The notes below the pieces were generated by a model. The model searched no databases and was not told the origin of the DNA. It worked only from the letters and a program-made list of their open reading frames with translations. A stretch of 64,000 bases of DNA, from contig JBHGNT010000004.1 in assembly GCA_043228905.1 (NCBI GenBank), forward strand, positions 14,012,001 to 14,076,000, written 5' to 3'. Source of the stretch: Azolla caroliniana. Taxonomy: Eukaryota; Polypodiophyta. Shown one piece after another: positions 21,305 to 33,100 of the stretch; the stretch's first letter is position 1, and each line of letters begins with the position of its first letter. The translations under genes and the position numbers were made by a program.

Positions 21305-22775
21305 AACTCCCCCTTCACTCTTGTGGATGGAAATTTGTCAATCCTGTATTTGGTCGACAGACTCTGAGTGTGTCCAAGGTAGGTTCTTTGTCAGCATGTC
21401 GGATCCATTGTCGTCAATATGGATCTTCTCAAGAGCAAATTCTCCTTCTTCGAGTCTCTCCCGTAACTAGTGATACCTTCTCTGTATGTGCTTGGTCCGG
21501 GAGTGGTATGCCGCGTTCTTGGCTAGGTGTATGGCGCTTTGGCTATCACAATGAAGCAAGAACTCCTTTTGCTTCATGCCTAGTTCGGTGAGAAAATTTC
21601 TCATCCAGATAAGCTCTTTTCCGGCTTCTACCGCTACCATATACTCTACCTCTATAGTCAACAAGGCTACAGACTTTTGCAGTCATGATTGCCATGACAC
21701 TGCTCCCCCTACATAGGTCATCACGTACCCTGACGTGGATCGGCTCGAGTCGACATCTCCTGACACGTTCGAATTGGTAAAACCTTCCATCACAGGTTTT
21801 CCGACACCATACCTTAGGCACACACCTGAGGTGCCCCTTAAGTACCTGAGTATCCACTTCACTGCTGCCCAATGTTCTCTCCCTAGATTACTCATATATC
21901 AGCTTATTGCTCCTACAACAAATGCTATGTCCAGTCTCGTACATACCATAGCATACATTAGACTGCCAACGACTGAGGCATATGGTACCTTCCTCATCTC
22001 AGCCTTCTCCTTCTGTCACTTCGAACACTGCTTCGCATTTAATCTGCAATTTGTCGGCAACACGGAGCCGACCGACTTTGCATCTGACATGTTGAACCTC
22101 TCTAAGATCTTCGTCACATACTTTTGTTGTGACAACCATAGCACCTTCCGAGCTCTGTCTCGCATTATGTGCATTCCTAGGATTTGCTTTGCCGGTCCAA
22201 GGTCTTTCATGGCAAATGACTTGCCGAGACCTTTCTTCAAGCTTCCAATCTTCCTTGCATCTTGACCGACTATCAACATATCATCAACATATAGCAAGAG
22301 AATCAAGAAATCTCCTTCCTCGTACCTTTTGACGAACACACAGTGATCGACCTGTGTTTTCTGGAACCGATGTTCCATCATGAAGGACTTGAATTTCTTG
22401 TACCATTGGCGTGGAGCTTGTTTCAGACCGTACAAGCTTTTCCTCAATCGACACACTAGATTCTCTTTCCCTTTTTCTTCAAAGCCTTCAGGTTGATGCA
22501 TGTAGATCTCTTCGCCCAAATTGCCGTGCAGAAATGTGGTTTTGACATCCAACTGTTTGATCTCCAGATCCATGCTGGCCACTATGCTTAGAACAGTTCG
22601 AATCGATGTCATCTTCACGACTGGTGCGAATATTTCGTCAAAGTTGACGCCCTTCCTTTGTCGGAAACCCTTCACCACTATGCGGGCTTTATACCTAGGC
22701 TTGTTGTCGACTTCTCCAGTCTTCACCTTGTCGACCCATTTATTCTTGAGTGCTTTTTTACCTTTCAGTAGCTCT
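21305..22775 (-). pseudogene. CoM1 reverse transcriptase and RNase H
   Basis: The minus strand encodes RT from NKWV through DVKTTFLHGNL, SLYGLKQAPRQWYKKF and the catalytic LLLYVDDMLIVG (about 22300), then RNase H (SRSTSGYVMTYVGGAVSWQS; CDSQSAIHLAKNAAYHSRTK). Several stops break it. It is clearly the same lineage as CoG but well diverged. Upstream coding continues at 28305. Confidence 0.9.
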
Positions 22776-22780
22776 ACTAG

Positions 22781-23482
22781 TGTTGGGATTTCGGTCCCTC
22801 CGGATGGGATGTCCGGAGATGAATGACGGCAAGCCCGGTTGCGGTTACGGAACCGGATGATGAAGAGTACCCGGCATGAAGCCGGATGACGAGTACCCGG
22901 TTACGGATCCGGATGCTGAAGATCCCGGTTACGGAGCCGGATGATGAAGACCCCGGTTACGGAACCGGATGATGAAGACCCCGGTTACGGAACCGGATGA
23001 TGAATGTACCCGGAGAGAGATCCGGATGCGGGGACATATTTGTGAATATGTTTGCCAAGAGCCCTTGAGGCTATATTTGTAAATAGCCCGAAAGTCATAT
23101 GTGTATAAATATGACTTAGGGCAAACAGTTTATGTTGTTGCTCATTTTTTTCTGTTTTCCACTAAGAGGGAGCGAAGTGAGAGCAGCCGAGAGAGAGTGA
23201 GAGAGAAAGAGGAAGGAAGAGGTCGACGCCTCTGTGTAATACCGCCGCCTGTGGCGAGGACAGCGAGCTCAAGGTTGTTGCCTTGTAGCCTCACCATTGT
23301 ACATCTCTGTGTATAGTGATAGTTGGAGTTAGAGGACTCCCGTGGTTTTTTCCCCATTTAGGGTTTTCCACGTAAACATCCTGTGTGCTCTTCTCTCTGT
23401 TGTTCTTCGTGCATTCTTGTATTTCCCATTTTCTGCGAATCGATCCTGTTCCTCGGTTGTGGCCGAGCACGGAATTGCAACA
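22781..23482 (+). repeat. 5' LTR of CoG
   Basis: TGTTGGGATTTCGG...AATTGCAACA. The U3 part holds a cluster of degenerate CCGGTTACGGANCCGGATGA units (about 22840-23035) and a TATA box TATAAATA at 23104-23111, so transcription probably starts about 30 nt further on. Confidence 0.95.
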
Positions 23483-23500
23483 AAGTGGTATCAGAGCGAC
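23483..23500 (+). promoter_or_regulatory. Primer-binding site of CoG
   Basis: AAGTGGTATCAGAGCGAC follows the LTR directly. TGGTATCAGAGC is the usual complement of the 3' end of initiator methionine tRNA. Confidence 0.85.
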
Positions 23501-23513
23501 GGTAACACAGAAA

Positions 23514-26500
23514 ATGGAAGGCGGCGGTAGTGGGCCTCCGGGCATGATGGTGCTGAACGCGCAGAACTACGCCGACTGGAAGATAAAGATGGAGGATCTG
23601 CTCATTGTTCGGGACCTGTATGAACCGATCGACAGGTCGGAAATACCCAAGGGGGTACTTGAGACGGAGTGGAGGCTTCTGAACCGGAAAGCCGTTGCAA
23701 CCATTCGGCAATACGTCGACGTGAGCGTTCTACAACACGTGGCGAACGACACCAACGCATATGAGATGTGGAGGAAGCTGTCGGGCCTCTACGAGAGGAA
23801 GAATGCGTTGAACCGGACCTCCCTGATGAGAAAGATAGTGAACCTCAAGTACCGGGACGGCGAAAGTATGGTGGAACACGTAAGCACGTTCATGGGATTC
23901 GTGAACCAGCTTGCGGCGATCAAGTTCCCGTTGGAGGATGCAATGCAAGCCATCATCCTGATGTGTACATTGCCGGACAGCTGGGAGAACTTGGTGGTGA
24001 CTCTCAGCACCTCCTGCACTGAAGATAACTTGTCTCTACAAACGGTAAAGACAAGTATTTTGAACGAAGAAGCGCGTCGGAGAGATAAAGAACCGGTCTC
24101 CGACTCGAAGGCGCTGCTTACCGAATCGGAACGGGGAAGACAGTGGAACCGGAGTCCGCAAAGACGGGAGAAGTCGGGGACCCGGTCGCAGTCAAGAGGA
24201 AGGCCAACATGCTTTCACTGTGGGAAGCCGGGGCACTTCCGGAAGAATTGTCGGCATTACCGAAAGGACAACGGAGCCGACGACACCGATTCGAAGAAGT
24301 CACCGGAGAGAAACGGTGCATACCGGGGAGCCACGGACCGGAGAGGTCCGGATCGGCGAGGGCAGGAACGGAAAGGAACGACGGCACTCGCGGCAAGTGA
24401 AGAAGAGATAATGCTTATTACCGAAGAGAGGGAGCTGAACCTTGCCGGTGTAGAGATGACCTGGGTGGTCGATTCCGGAGCGTCGTTCCACCTGACCCCG
24501 GAGAAGAAATACTTCTCATCCTACACAGCCGGTGAGCACGGCTGTGTCCGGATGGGAAATGAAGGTACGTGCCGGATAGCCGGCATAGGAGACGTGTGGC
24601 TGATGACATCAACCGGATGCAAGATGCTGCTGAAGGATGTGCGACACGTTCCGGAGGTTCGACTGAACCTGATTTCGGCCGGGAGGCTAGATGATGAAGG
24701 CTACACGGGTAGCATCCGGAACGGTGTCATGAAGTTCAGCAAGGGGAACCTGATAGTGGCTCGGGCCCGGAAAGACAACACACTGTACCTGATGAATGCC
24801 CGGTTATGTCCGGAAGAGCTGAATGTGGCAGCCGACACTGCCGGTGAGCTGTGGCACAAGAGACTGTGCCACATGAGTGAGAAGGGGATGAAGAGGCTTG
24901 CAGAAGACAACCTTATTCCAGTGAAGCATGTGCACCTGGAGAAGTGCACCGACTGCCTGGCCGGTAAGCAAAACCGGACCTCCTTCCACTCAAGGCCACC
25001 GACGAGACGTAGCGCACCTTTGGAGTTGGTGCACACCGATGTGTGTCAGGTAGAAACGAAGTCACATGGCGGAGCCCAGTACTTCGTAACATTCATTGAT
25101 GATCACAGCCGGAAGCTGTGGACGGCACCGTTGAAGACAAAGGACCAAGTATTGTCCGTCTTCAAAGAACTCCACGCGAGAGTGGAAAGGGAATCCGGCA
25201 AGAAGCTGAAAGCAATACGAGCGGATAACGGAGGGGAATACCGGGGGCAGTTCCAGGAGTACTGTCGCTCGAAGGGGATCCGGCTCGAGTTTACTGTGCC
25301 GAAGACGCCGGAACTGAACGGGCTGGCCGAGAGGATGAACCGGACCATAATGGAGAGGGTTCGGAGTATGCTGGCGCATGCGAAATTACCCAAGGGGTTT
25401 TGGGCTGAGGCAATGTCGACAGCGACGTATGTGATAAATAGATCACCCTCAGTACCTCTGGACGGAGACACGCCGCAGAAAGTGTGGACCGGTAAGGAAG
25501 TGTCCTACCGGCATCTGAAGGTGTTCGGGTGTCTCGCATACGTGCATGTGGCAAAGGACCGGAGAGGAAAGCTAGATCCAAAGACCCGGCCATGCATATT
25601 CCTCGGTTACGGCGACGACGAGTTCGGCTACCGAGTATGGGACCCGGTCGACAAGAAGATATTCAGGAGTCGAGATATCATCTTCATGGAGAACAAGACA
25701 CTCGCCGACTGGGAGTCGGAGAAGAAGATGAAGAGCTCCAAGTCGACCGGTGAGGACAAACTCTACGAGGAGCAGTCCCGACCGGCAAGGGACCGGTTAA
25801 CACTCGAGGATCCGGCCGAAGACGGTGAAGAAACAGAACCGGCCGAGGAAGATGAAACTGATACCGGAACCGGCCCCGATCCCGAAATGGATTCGGATGA
25901 AGAGGAAACGGAGGAGCCGGTTACCGAATCTCCGGAACGGAGATATCCTCTAAGAGAGAGAAGGGCCCCCCGGAGATTTCCGGAACCAGAGCACGTGCTG
26001 CTAACCGACGAGGGGGAGCCGGAGAGCTTTGAAGAAGCAAAGTATGACACCCAGAACCGCAGGTGGTTGAGTGCCATGCAGGACGAGATGGATTCCCTGC
26101 ATGAGAACCACACATATGAACTTGTGGAGTTGCCGAAAGGAAAGCGGGCACTTCGAAACAAGTGGGTGTTCAAGCTGAAACCGGGAGATGCCGGAAACCC
26201 CCCGAGATACAAAGCCAGGATCGTGGTGAAGGGGTTCCAGCAGAAGAAGGGCGTCGACTTCGACGAGATATTTGCCCCGGTAGTGAAGATGACCTCCATC
26301 CGGACGGTGCTGAGCATAGCAGCAAGCATGGACCTCGAGGTAGAACAGATGGACGTGAAGACGGCATTCCTTCACGGTGACCTCGAAGAAGAGATCTACA
26401 TGCAGCAACCGGAAGGATTCGAGAAGAAAGGGAAGGAGCACCTGGTATGCCGGTTGAAGAAGAGCCTTTACGGACTGAAGCAGGCTCCCCGGCAATGGTA

Positions 26501-27587
26501 CCGGAAGTTCGACTCCTTCATGACCGACGAAGGGTACCACAAAACGCAGTCTGACCACTGCGTGTTTGTGAAGAAGTTCGAAGGAGGAGACTCTCTAATA
26601 CTCCTCTTGTACGTGGACGACATGTTGATCGTCGGACGGGACCAGGTCAAGATACGGATGCTGAAGAAGGCTCTTCACCGAACCTTCTCAATGAAGGACT
26701 TGGGTCCGGCGAGACAAATACTAGGGATGCACATCATCCGGAACCGGAGCAAGAAGCAGTTGTGGCTGTCACAGGAAAAGTACGTGACAAAGGTGCTTAA
26801 ACGGTTCAACATGTCGGAAGCAAGACCGGTCGGTTCGACCCTCCCGGCAAACTGCAAGCTGTCCAGCAAGCAAAGTCCCAAGACAAAGGCTGAGAAAGAG
26901 GACATGATGAAAGTACCATATGCCTCTGCTGTCGGAAGCTTGATGTACGCAATGGTGTGTACAAGACCAGACATTGGATACGCAGTCGGAGTGGTGAGCC
27001 GATACATGAGCAATCCCGGCAAAGAGCATTGGAACGCGGTCAAGTGGATACTCCGATACCTGAAGGGCACGGCAAACGTGTGCCTCCGATTCGGCTCCGG
27101 TAAGCCTGAACTCGACGGCTTCACCGATTCGGATATGTCGGCTGATGCAGATACCAGCCGGTCCACATCAGGGTATGTGATGACCTATGCAGGGGGAGCC
27201 GTTTCGTGGCAGTCGAGGCTGCAGAAGACGGTTGCGTTGTCAACCACGGAGGCGGAGTACATGGCAGCTGTTGAAGCCGGCAAGGAAATAATATGGATGA
27301 AGGACTTCATTAGAGAGCTCGGTATCCAGCAGGAGGAGTACCGACTCTACTGCGACAGTCAGAGTGCCATCCACCTTGCGAAGAACGCGGCTTATCACTC
27401 CCGGACGAAGCACATCCAGCGAAGATATCACTGGATCCGGGAAAGGATAGAAGACAAGGAGTTCGAGCTGACGAAGGTCCACACGGACGAGAACGGGTCA
27501 GATATGCTGACCAAGGTGCTCACACCCGACAAGCTGGAAGCGTGCCGGAAGAGGGTCGGATTGGAGAGACATCCCATGCCGAAGTGA
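23514..27587 (+). CDS. CoG gag-pol polyprotein, intact (1,357 aa)
   Basis: This is one open frame without stop or shift. The ATG at 23514 is chosen because it lies just after the PBS and matches the gag start of CoM1 (MEGG.SG.PGM.VLN.QN); the open frame reaches back into the LTR to 23385. Gag spans about residues 1-230, followed by a CCHC knuckle (CFHCGKPGHFRKNC, 233-246). The protease has Asp320 in VVDSGASF. The GAG-pre-integrase segment contains LWHKRLCHMSEKG. Integrase Asp509, Asp571 and Glu606 have the D35E spacing. The RT catalytic box is YVDD (1033-1036), and RNase H has STTEAEYMA. The product is cleaved by its own protease to make particles, copy RNA and integrate cDNA. The pol sequence is close to tobacco Tnt1. 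It is followed by a polypurine tract. Confidence 0.97.
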   Translation: MEGGGSGPPGMMVLNAQNYADWKIKMEDLLIVRDLYEPIDRSEIPKGVLETEWRLLNRKAVATIRQYVDVSVLQHVANDTNAYEMWRKLSGLYERKNALNRTSLMRKIVNLKYRDGESMVEHVSTFMGFVNQLAAIKFPLEDAMQAIILMCTLPDSWENLVVTLSTSCTEDNLSLQTVKTSILNEEARRRDKEPVSDSKALLTESERGRQWNRSPQRREKSGTRSQSRGRPTCFHCGKPGHFRKNCRHYRKDNGADDTDSKKSPERNGAYRGATDRRGPDRRGQERKGTTALAASEEEIMLITEERELNLAGVEMTWVVDSGASFHLTPEKKYFSSYTAGEHGCVRMGNEGTCRIAGIGDVWLMTSTGCKMLLKDVRHVPEVRLNLISAGRLDDEGYTGSIRNGVMKFSKGNLIVARARKDNTLYLMNARLCPEELNVAADTAGELWHKRLCHMSEKGMKRLAEDNLIPVKHVHLEKCTDCLAGKQNRTSFHSRPPTRRSAPLELVHTDVCQVETKSHGGAQYFVTFIDDHSRKLWTAPLKTKDQVLSVFKELHARVERESGKKLKAIRADNGGEYRGQFQEYCRSKGIRLEFTVPKTPELNGLAERMNRTIMERVRSMLAHAKLPKGFWAEAMSTATYVINRSPSVPLDGDTPQKVWTGKEVSYRHLKVFGCLAYVHVAKDRRGKLDPKTRPCIFLGYGDDEFGYRVWDPVDKKIFRSRDIIFMENKTLADWESEKKMKSSKSTGEDKLYEEQSRPARDRLTLEDPAEDGEETEPAEEDETDTGTGPDPEMDSDEEETEEPVTESPERRYPLRERRAPRRFPEPEHVLLTDEGEPESFEEAKYDTQNRRWLSAMQDEMDSLHENHTYELVELPKGKRALRNKWVFKLKPGDAGNPPRYKARIVVKGFQQKKGVDFDEIFAPVVKMTSIRTVLSIAASMDLEVEQMDVKTAFLHGDLEEEIYMQQPEGFEKKGKEHLVCRLKKSLYGLKQAPRQWYRKFDSFMTDEGYHKTQSDHCVFVKKFEGGDSLILLLYVDDMLIVGRDQVKIRMLKKALHRTFSMKDLGPARQILGMHIIRNRSKKQLWLSQEKYVTKVLKRFNMSEARPVGSTLPANCKLSSKQSPKTKAEKEDMMKVPYASAVGSLMYAMVCTRPDIGYAVGVVSRYMSNPGKEHWNAVKWILRYLKGTANVCLRFGSGKPELDGFTDSDMSADADTSRSTSGYVMTYAGGAVSWQSRLQKTVALSTTEAEYMAAVEAGKEIIWMKDFIRELGIQQEEYRLYCDSQSAIHLAKNAAYHSRTKHIQRRYHWIRERIEDKEFELTKVHTDENGSDMLTKVLTPDKLEACRKRVGLERHPMPK

Positions 27588-27597
27588 AGGGGGAGTT
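27583..27597 (+). promoter_or_regulatory. Polypurine tract of CoG
   Basis: AAGTGAAGGGGGAGT, overlapping the stop codon and ending at the 3' LTR. It primes plus-strand DNA synthesis. Confidence 0.85.
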
Positions 27598-28299
27598 TGT
27601 TGGGATTTCGGTCCCTCCGGATGGGATGTCCGGAGATGAATGACGGCAAGCCCGGTTGCGGTTACGGAACCGGATGATGAAGAGTACCCGGCATGAAGCC
27701 GGATGACGAGTACCCGGTTACGGATCCGGATGCTGAAGATCCCGGTTACGGAGCCGGATGATGAAGACCCCGGTTACGGAACCGGATGATGAAGACCCCG
27801 GTTACGGAACCGGATGATGAATGTACCCGGAGAGAGATCCGGATGCGGGGACATATTTGTGAATATGTTTGCCAAGAGCCCTTGAGGCTATATTTGTAAA
27901 TAGCCCGAAAGTCATATGTGTATAAATATGACTTAGGGCAAACAGTTTATGTTGTTGCTCATTTTTTTCTGTTTTCCACTAAGAGGGAGCGAAGTGAGAG
28001 CAGCCGAGAGAGAGTGAGAGAGAAAGAGGAAGGAAGAGGTCGACGCCTCTGTGTAATACCGCCGCCTGTGGCGAGGACAGCGAGCTCAAGGTTGTTGCCT
28101 TGTAGCCTCACCATTGTACATCTCTGTGTATAGTGATAGTTGGAGTTAGAGGACTCCCGTGGTTTTTTCCCCATTTAGGGTTTTCCACGTAAACATCCTG
28201 TGTGCTCTTCTCTCTGTTGTTCTTCGTGCATTCTTGTATTTCCCATTTTCTGCGAATCGATCCTGTTCCTCGGTTGTGGCCGAGCACGGAATTGCAACA
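27598..28299 (+). repeat. 3' LTR of CoG
   Basis: 702 bp, identical to 22781-23482 as far as I can compare by eye. TATA box at about 27921. Confidence 0.95.
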
Positions 28300-28304
28300 A
28301 CTAG

Positions 28305-29582
28305 GTCGTAGGTGTAGTTCGCGTGCAAGCATTCCATCTCCTCTTGCATCGTGTTCAACCATTTTTCTCTGCTCTCGTCGGCAATGGCTTCTTCATAGCA
28401 CTCCGGTTCACCGTCATCAGTCAAGAGGATGTATTGACTGGCATATGTAATTAGTGCCTTCCTTTCTCTGAGTGGGTACCTTCGTCCACTCGCTGTTGGC
28501 TCTTTTCCGGATGTCTCTGCCAACTCTTCTCTCTGCTCGGGATTCTGCTCATGAATCGGCATCTCCAGGTTGGACAACTCCAACTCATATTCATCAATTG
28601 ATTTTAGCAGGTCTGCCGACTCTGACTCATAGTCTGTCGGTCTTTCTGAGTCGACCGACTCGGATTCTGCTCTGTCAGCCATGTGTCTCCTTACAGCTGC
28701 TGGTGATGACACATTTGGCCTTAAGTCAATGGTAGTTGAGGTTGACTAGGGAGTCGGTTTCGACTTCTGTTGCTTCCGATCTTCAATTGTCTTGTCTTCT
28801 AGAAAGACTACATCTTGACTTCTAACTACCTTCTTGTCGACTAAGTCCCACAACCTATAGCCGAACTCATCTTCCGAGTATCCCATGAATATGCATGCTT
28901 TCGACTTGCTGTCGAGCTTTGACCTCTGATCCTTTGGTGCATGCATATACGCCAAACATACAAACACCCTCAGGTGTCCACACCCTCTGTGGGACATCAC
29001 CCTTTAGAGGTACTGAGGGAGACCTGTTGATAAGATAAACATCTGTGTACATTGCCTTAGCCCAATAGAATTTCGACAGTTTCGCATGAGAGAGCATGCT
29101 CCTCACTCTCTCCATGATCGTTCGATTCATCCTCTCTGCAAGCCCGTTCAACTCTGGGGTCTTTGGTACTGTGTATTCAATTCGAATACCTTGGCACTTG
29201 CAGTATTCTTCGAACTACCCTTTGTATTCGCCACCATTGTCGGTTCAGACAACCTTTAGTTTCTGACCCAACTCTCTTTCGATTCTTGCTTGGAACTCCT
29301 TGAAAACCGACAGTACTTGATCCTTCGACTTCAGTACGAAGGCCCATGTCTTCCAACTATGGTCGTCAATGAATGTCACGAAGTACTGTCCACCTCGATG
29401 TGATGGGGCATCCACATAGCACACATCCGTGTGCACTAGTTCCGGTGTAACTTCTCTTCTCCTCGGTGGTCTCGAGTGGAATGCCACCTTGTTTTGCTTT
29501 GCGGCTAAGCAGTCGACATACTTCTCCAGGTGTACTCCCTTGACTTCTGGTAGAAGTTTCTGGTCAGCTAACAGGTGGTGCA
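28305..29582 (-). pseudogene. CoM1 integrase and start of reverse transcriptase
   Basis: Minus-strand blocks: GAG-pre-integrase end and integrase (VHLEKYVDCLAAKQNKVAFH; FVTFIDDHSWKTW), AERMNRTIMERVRSML near 29130, VFVCLAYMHAPKDQRSK, and the linker ending in HANYTYDLV at the CoG site. Several stops and frameshifts are present. It joins in frame with 34708 on one side and 22775 on the other when CoF and CoG are skipped. Confidence 0.9.
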
Positions 29583-29587
29583 TTCCC

Positions 29588-29833
29588 TGTTAGGATTTCG
29601 GTCCCTCCGGATGGGATAATGAAGGCTCGGTGAGAACCGGATGATGAAGGCCCGGTGAGAACCTCTCACCGAATAAAGGGACATATATGTAAATATGTTT
29701 TTGTTAGCCCATTGTGGCTATATTTCTAAATAGCTCGAAAGTCATATTAGTATAAATATGACTTAGGGCAAACAGGTTTATGTGGTGTGTAGGTTATTCT
29801 TTGTGTGGTTGGTGTAACTGTTGTACAGAGTGT

Positions 29834-29883
<50 letters not shown>

Positions 29884-30167
29884 TTCTCTGTTGTAACCGC
29901 AGCTAGGCGAAGAGAGTGAGCACAAGCTCGTTGCCTCTATGCCCCTCTGTTATATTCTTTTGACATAGTGATAGTTTTGGGGTTTGTGGGCTCCCATGGT
30001 TTTTCCCTCTCAGGGTTTTCCATGTTAATATCTTGTGTACTCTCTTGTTTACAATGTTTTGTGTATACGTACATCCATCTCCACATTCCCATTTCTGTGT
30101 TTGTAATTCTAACCGAAGTGATTGAAGACTCGGTTGTGGCCGAGCATTATTCCGCATATTCTCTACA
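29588..30167 (+). repeat. 5' LTR of CoF
   Basis: TGTTAGGATT...ATTCTCTACA. TATA-like TATAAATATG near 29752 and (GA)n at about 29838-29880. Followed by a PBS-like TCTAGTATCAGAGC at 30169-30182. Confidence 0.9.
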
Positions 30168-30197
30168 ATCTAGTATCAGAGCAAAACAACACAGAAA

Positions 30198-33100
30198 ATG
30201 GAAGAATCATTGGGCGGCATGTTCAAGCTCACCGGCTCCAACTACTCAGTGTGGAAGTCGAAGATGAGGGACATGCTCGTGGTCAAATATCTCTGGTTGT
30301 CGGTTCAGTTCGGGGATAAGAGACCGGACAAGATCGATGCCACGGTGTGGGAGGTGATGCACATGAAGACAACGGCTTACATCCGGTGCTTCATCGACAT
30401 GAGCTTGTACAAACAACTTCAATGAAGAGAGCAAGGCTCATGGCTCTGGGAGAAGATCGACATTATCTTTCAGAACAAAAATGTTATAAATCGGGTTTCG
30501 GTATTTCAGAAGCTAGTGAGGCTCCGATACCAAGATGGCTCCAGCATGGCGGATCACACGAATGCCTTCCAAGGGCTCATTCACCAAGCAACATCGTTGG
30601 AAGTACCTCTCACTGATGAGGTACTAACACTGCTCCTGCTCGGTTCCCTCCCGGATAGTTGGGAGACGTTGGTTGTCACTTTGGGCAATGCCGGGCTGGA
30701 AGGAAAATAGTTATCCCTAGCAAGAGTCAAGTCGAGCTTGCTAGATGAGGAGGCGCGTTGGAAAGACGAGGATACGGGCTCCGACTCCAAAGCGCTCATT
30801 ACCGAATCGGAACAGGGAAGACAAAGGAACCAGAGTCCCCAGAACCGGGAAAAGTCGGGGACATAGTCAAAGTCAAGGGGAAGGCCCACTTGCTTCTACT
30901 GTGGGAAGATGGGGCACTTCAAGAAGAACTGTCGCCATTTCCGGAAAGACAAGGAAACCGATAGTACCGATTCGAAGTGGTCACCGGACTGGAACGACAA
31001 AGACCGGAGAGTGAAGAGGAGTTGATGCTCAGCACCAAGGAGAGTGAGTTGAACCATGCCGGCGACGAGACAACGTGGGTTGTCGATTCCGGAGTGTTGT
31101 TCCACCTAACCCCGGATCAAAAATGCTTCTCATCCTACACAGCCGGTGAGCACGGTTGTGTCCGGATGGGGAATGAAAGTACATGCCAAATTGTCGGCAT
31201 AGGAGACGTGTGGTTGACAACACCAACCGGATGCAAGTTGCTGTTGAAGGATGTCCGACACGTTCCGGAGGTTCGACTGAACCTAGTATCAGCCGGTAGG
31301 CAAGACGATGAAGGCTACACGGGTAGCATCCAGAACGGAGTCATGAAGTTCAACAAAGGGAGCCTAATAATGGCTAGGGCCCGGAAAGTCAACACACTGT
31401 ACCTAATGAATGCCTGGTTATGCCGGGAAGAAGTGAACGTTGCTTCCGACATTGCCGGTGAGCTGTGGCACAAGAGACTGTGTCACATGAGCGAGAAGGG
31501 GATGAGGAGGTTAGCCGAAGACAACCTCATTTCGGTGAAGGACGTGCACCTTGAGAAGTGCACCAACTGCCTGGCCGATAAGCAAAACCGAACCTCCTTC
31601 CGCTCAAGGCTACCGATGAGACGTATTGCACTACTGGAGCTGGTGCATACCGATGTGTATCAAGTGGACACGAAGTCACATGCCGGATCGCAGTACTTCG
31701 TGACGTTCATAGATACCACAGCCGAAAGCTGTGGGCCACAACGTTGAAGACGAAGGATCAAGTGTTATCTGTCTTCAAGGAGCTCCATGCAAGAGTGGAA
31801 AGAGAAACCAACCGGAAGCTAAAGGCGGTTCGAGCAGATAACAGAGGTGAATACCGGGGGCAGTTTGAGGAGTACTGCCGCTCGAAGGGCATCCGACTCA
31901 AATTTACCATGCTGAAGACGCCGGAACTAAACGGGCTGGCCGAGAGGATGAACCAAACCATAATGGAGAGGGTCCGGAGTATGCTAGCACATGCTAAGCT
32001 ACCCAAGACGTTTTGGGTTGAGGCGTTGTCGACAATGACGTACGTGATAAACAAATCACCCTCAGTACCCTTGGACGGAGACACACTGCAGAGAGTGTGG
32101 ACTGGTAAGGAAGTGTCTTACTGGCATTTGAAGGTTTTCAGATGTCTCGCTTACGTGCATGTTGCAAAGGACCGGAGAGAAAAGTTGGATCGAAAGTCCT
32201 CGCCTTGCATATTCCTCGGATACGGCGATGATGAGTTCGGCTACCGAGTGTGGGATACGATCGACAAGAAGGTTTTCCAGAGTCGAGATATTATCTTCTT
32301 GGAGGACAAGACCCTTGCCGACTAGGAGTCAGAGAAGAAGATAATGAACTCTGAGTCGACCGGTAAGGATCGGTTCGATGAGATTCGGACCAACCCGGCT
32401 AAGAGCCAGTTGACACTCGAAGAACCGGCCGATTACGGCAGAAGAAGAAGAAGAAACCGGAACCGGACAAGACCTCGAATTGGATTCGGATGAAGAACAA
32501 ACAGAGGAGCTCGTTGTCGAAAGCCATGGACGCAAATATCCTCTCAGAGAGAGAAGGGCCCCCCGGAGATTTCCGGATGTAGAGCGTGTGTTGCTAACCG
32601 ATGAGGGGGAGCCAGAAAACTTCGAAGAAGCAAAGGATGACACCCATAACTGCAAGTGGTTGAGTGCCATGTAGGATGAGATGGATTCCCTGCATGAGAA
32701 CCACACGTATGAATTGGAGTTGCTGGTAACCCCCCGAGATACAAAGCCAAGATCGTGGTGAAGGGGTTCCAGCAGAAGAAGGGCATGGACTTCGACGAGA
32801 TATTTGCCCCAGTAGTAAAGATAACTTCCATCCGGACGGCGCTGAGCATAGCGGCAAGCATGGACCTCAAGGTAGAGCAGTTAGACGTGAAGCTGGCGTT
32901 CCTCCATGGCGAACTTGAAGAGGAGATCTACATGTAGCGACCGGAGGAATTTGTGAAGAAAGGGAAGGAGCACCTGGTGTGCCGATTGAAGAAGAGCCTC
33001 TATGGTTTGAAGCAGGCTCCCTGGCAATGGTACCGGAAGTTCGACTCCTTCATGACCAACCAAGGGTACCACAAGACGCAGGCCGAGCACTGTGTGTTTG

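Larger units (their letters stand above)
22781..28299 (+). mobile_element. Intact, apparently young Copia CoG (Tnt1/Tork type), target duplication ACTAG
   Basis: 5,519 bp. Two 702-bp LTRs in which I see no difference, ACTAG at 22776-22780 and 28300-28304, a PBS next to the 5' LTR, a polypurine tract before the 3' LTR and an unbroken polyprotein. All parts needed for retrotransposition are present. It sits inside the RT gene of CoM1 in the opposite orientation. Confidence 0.97.
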
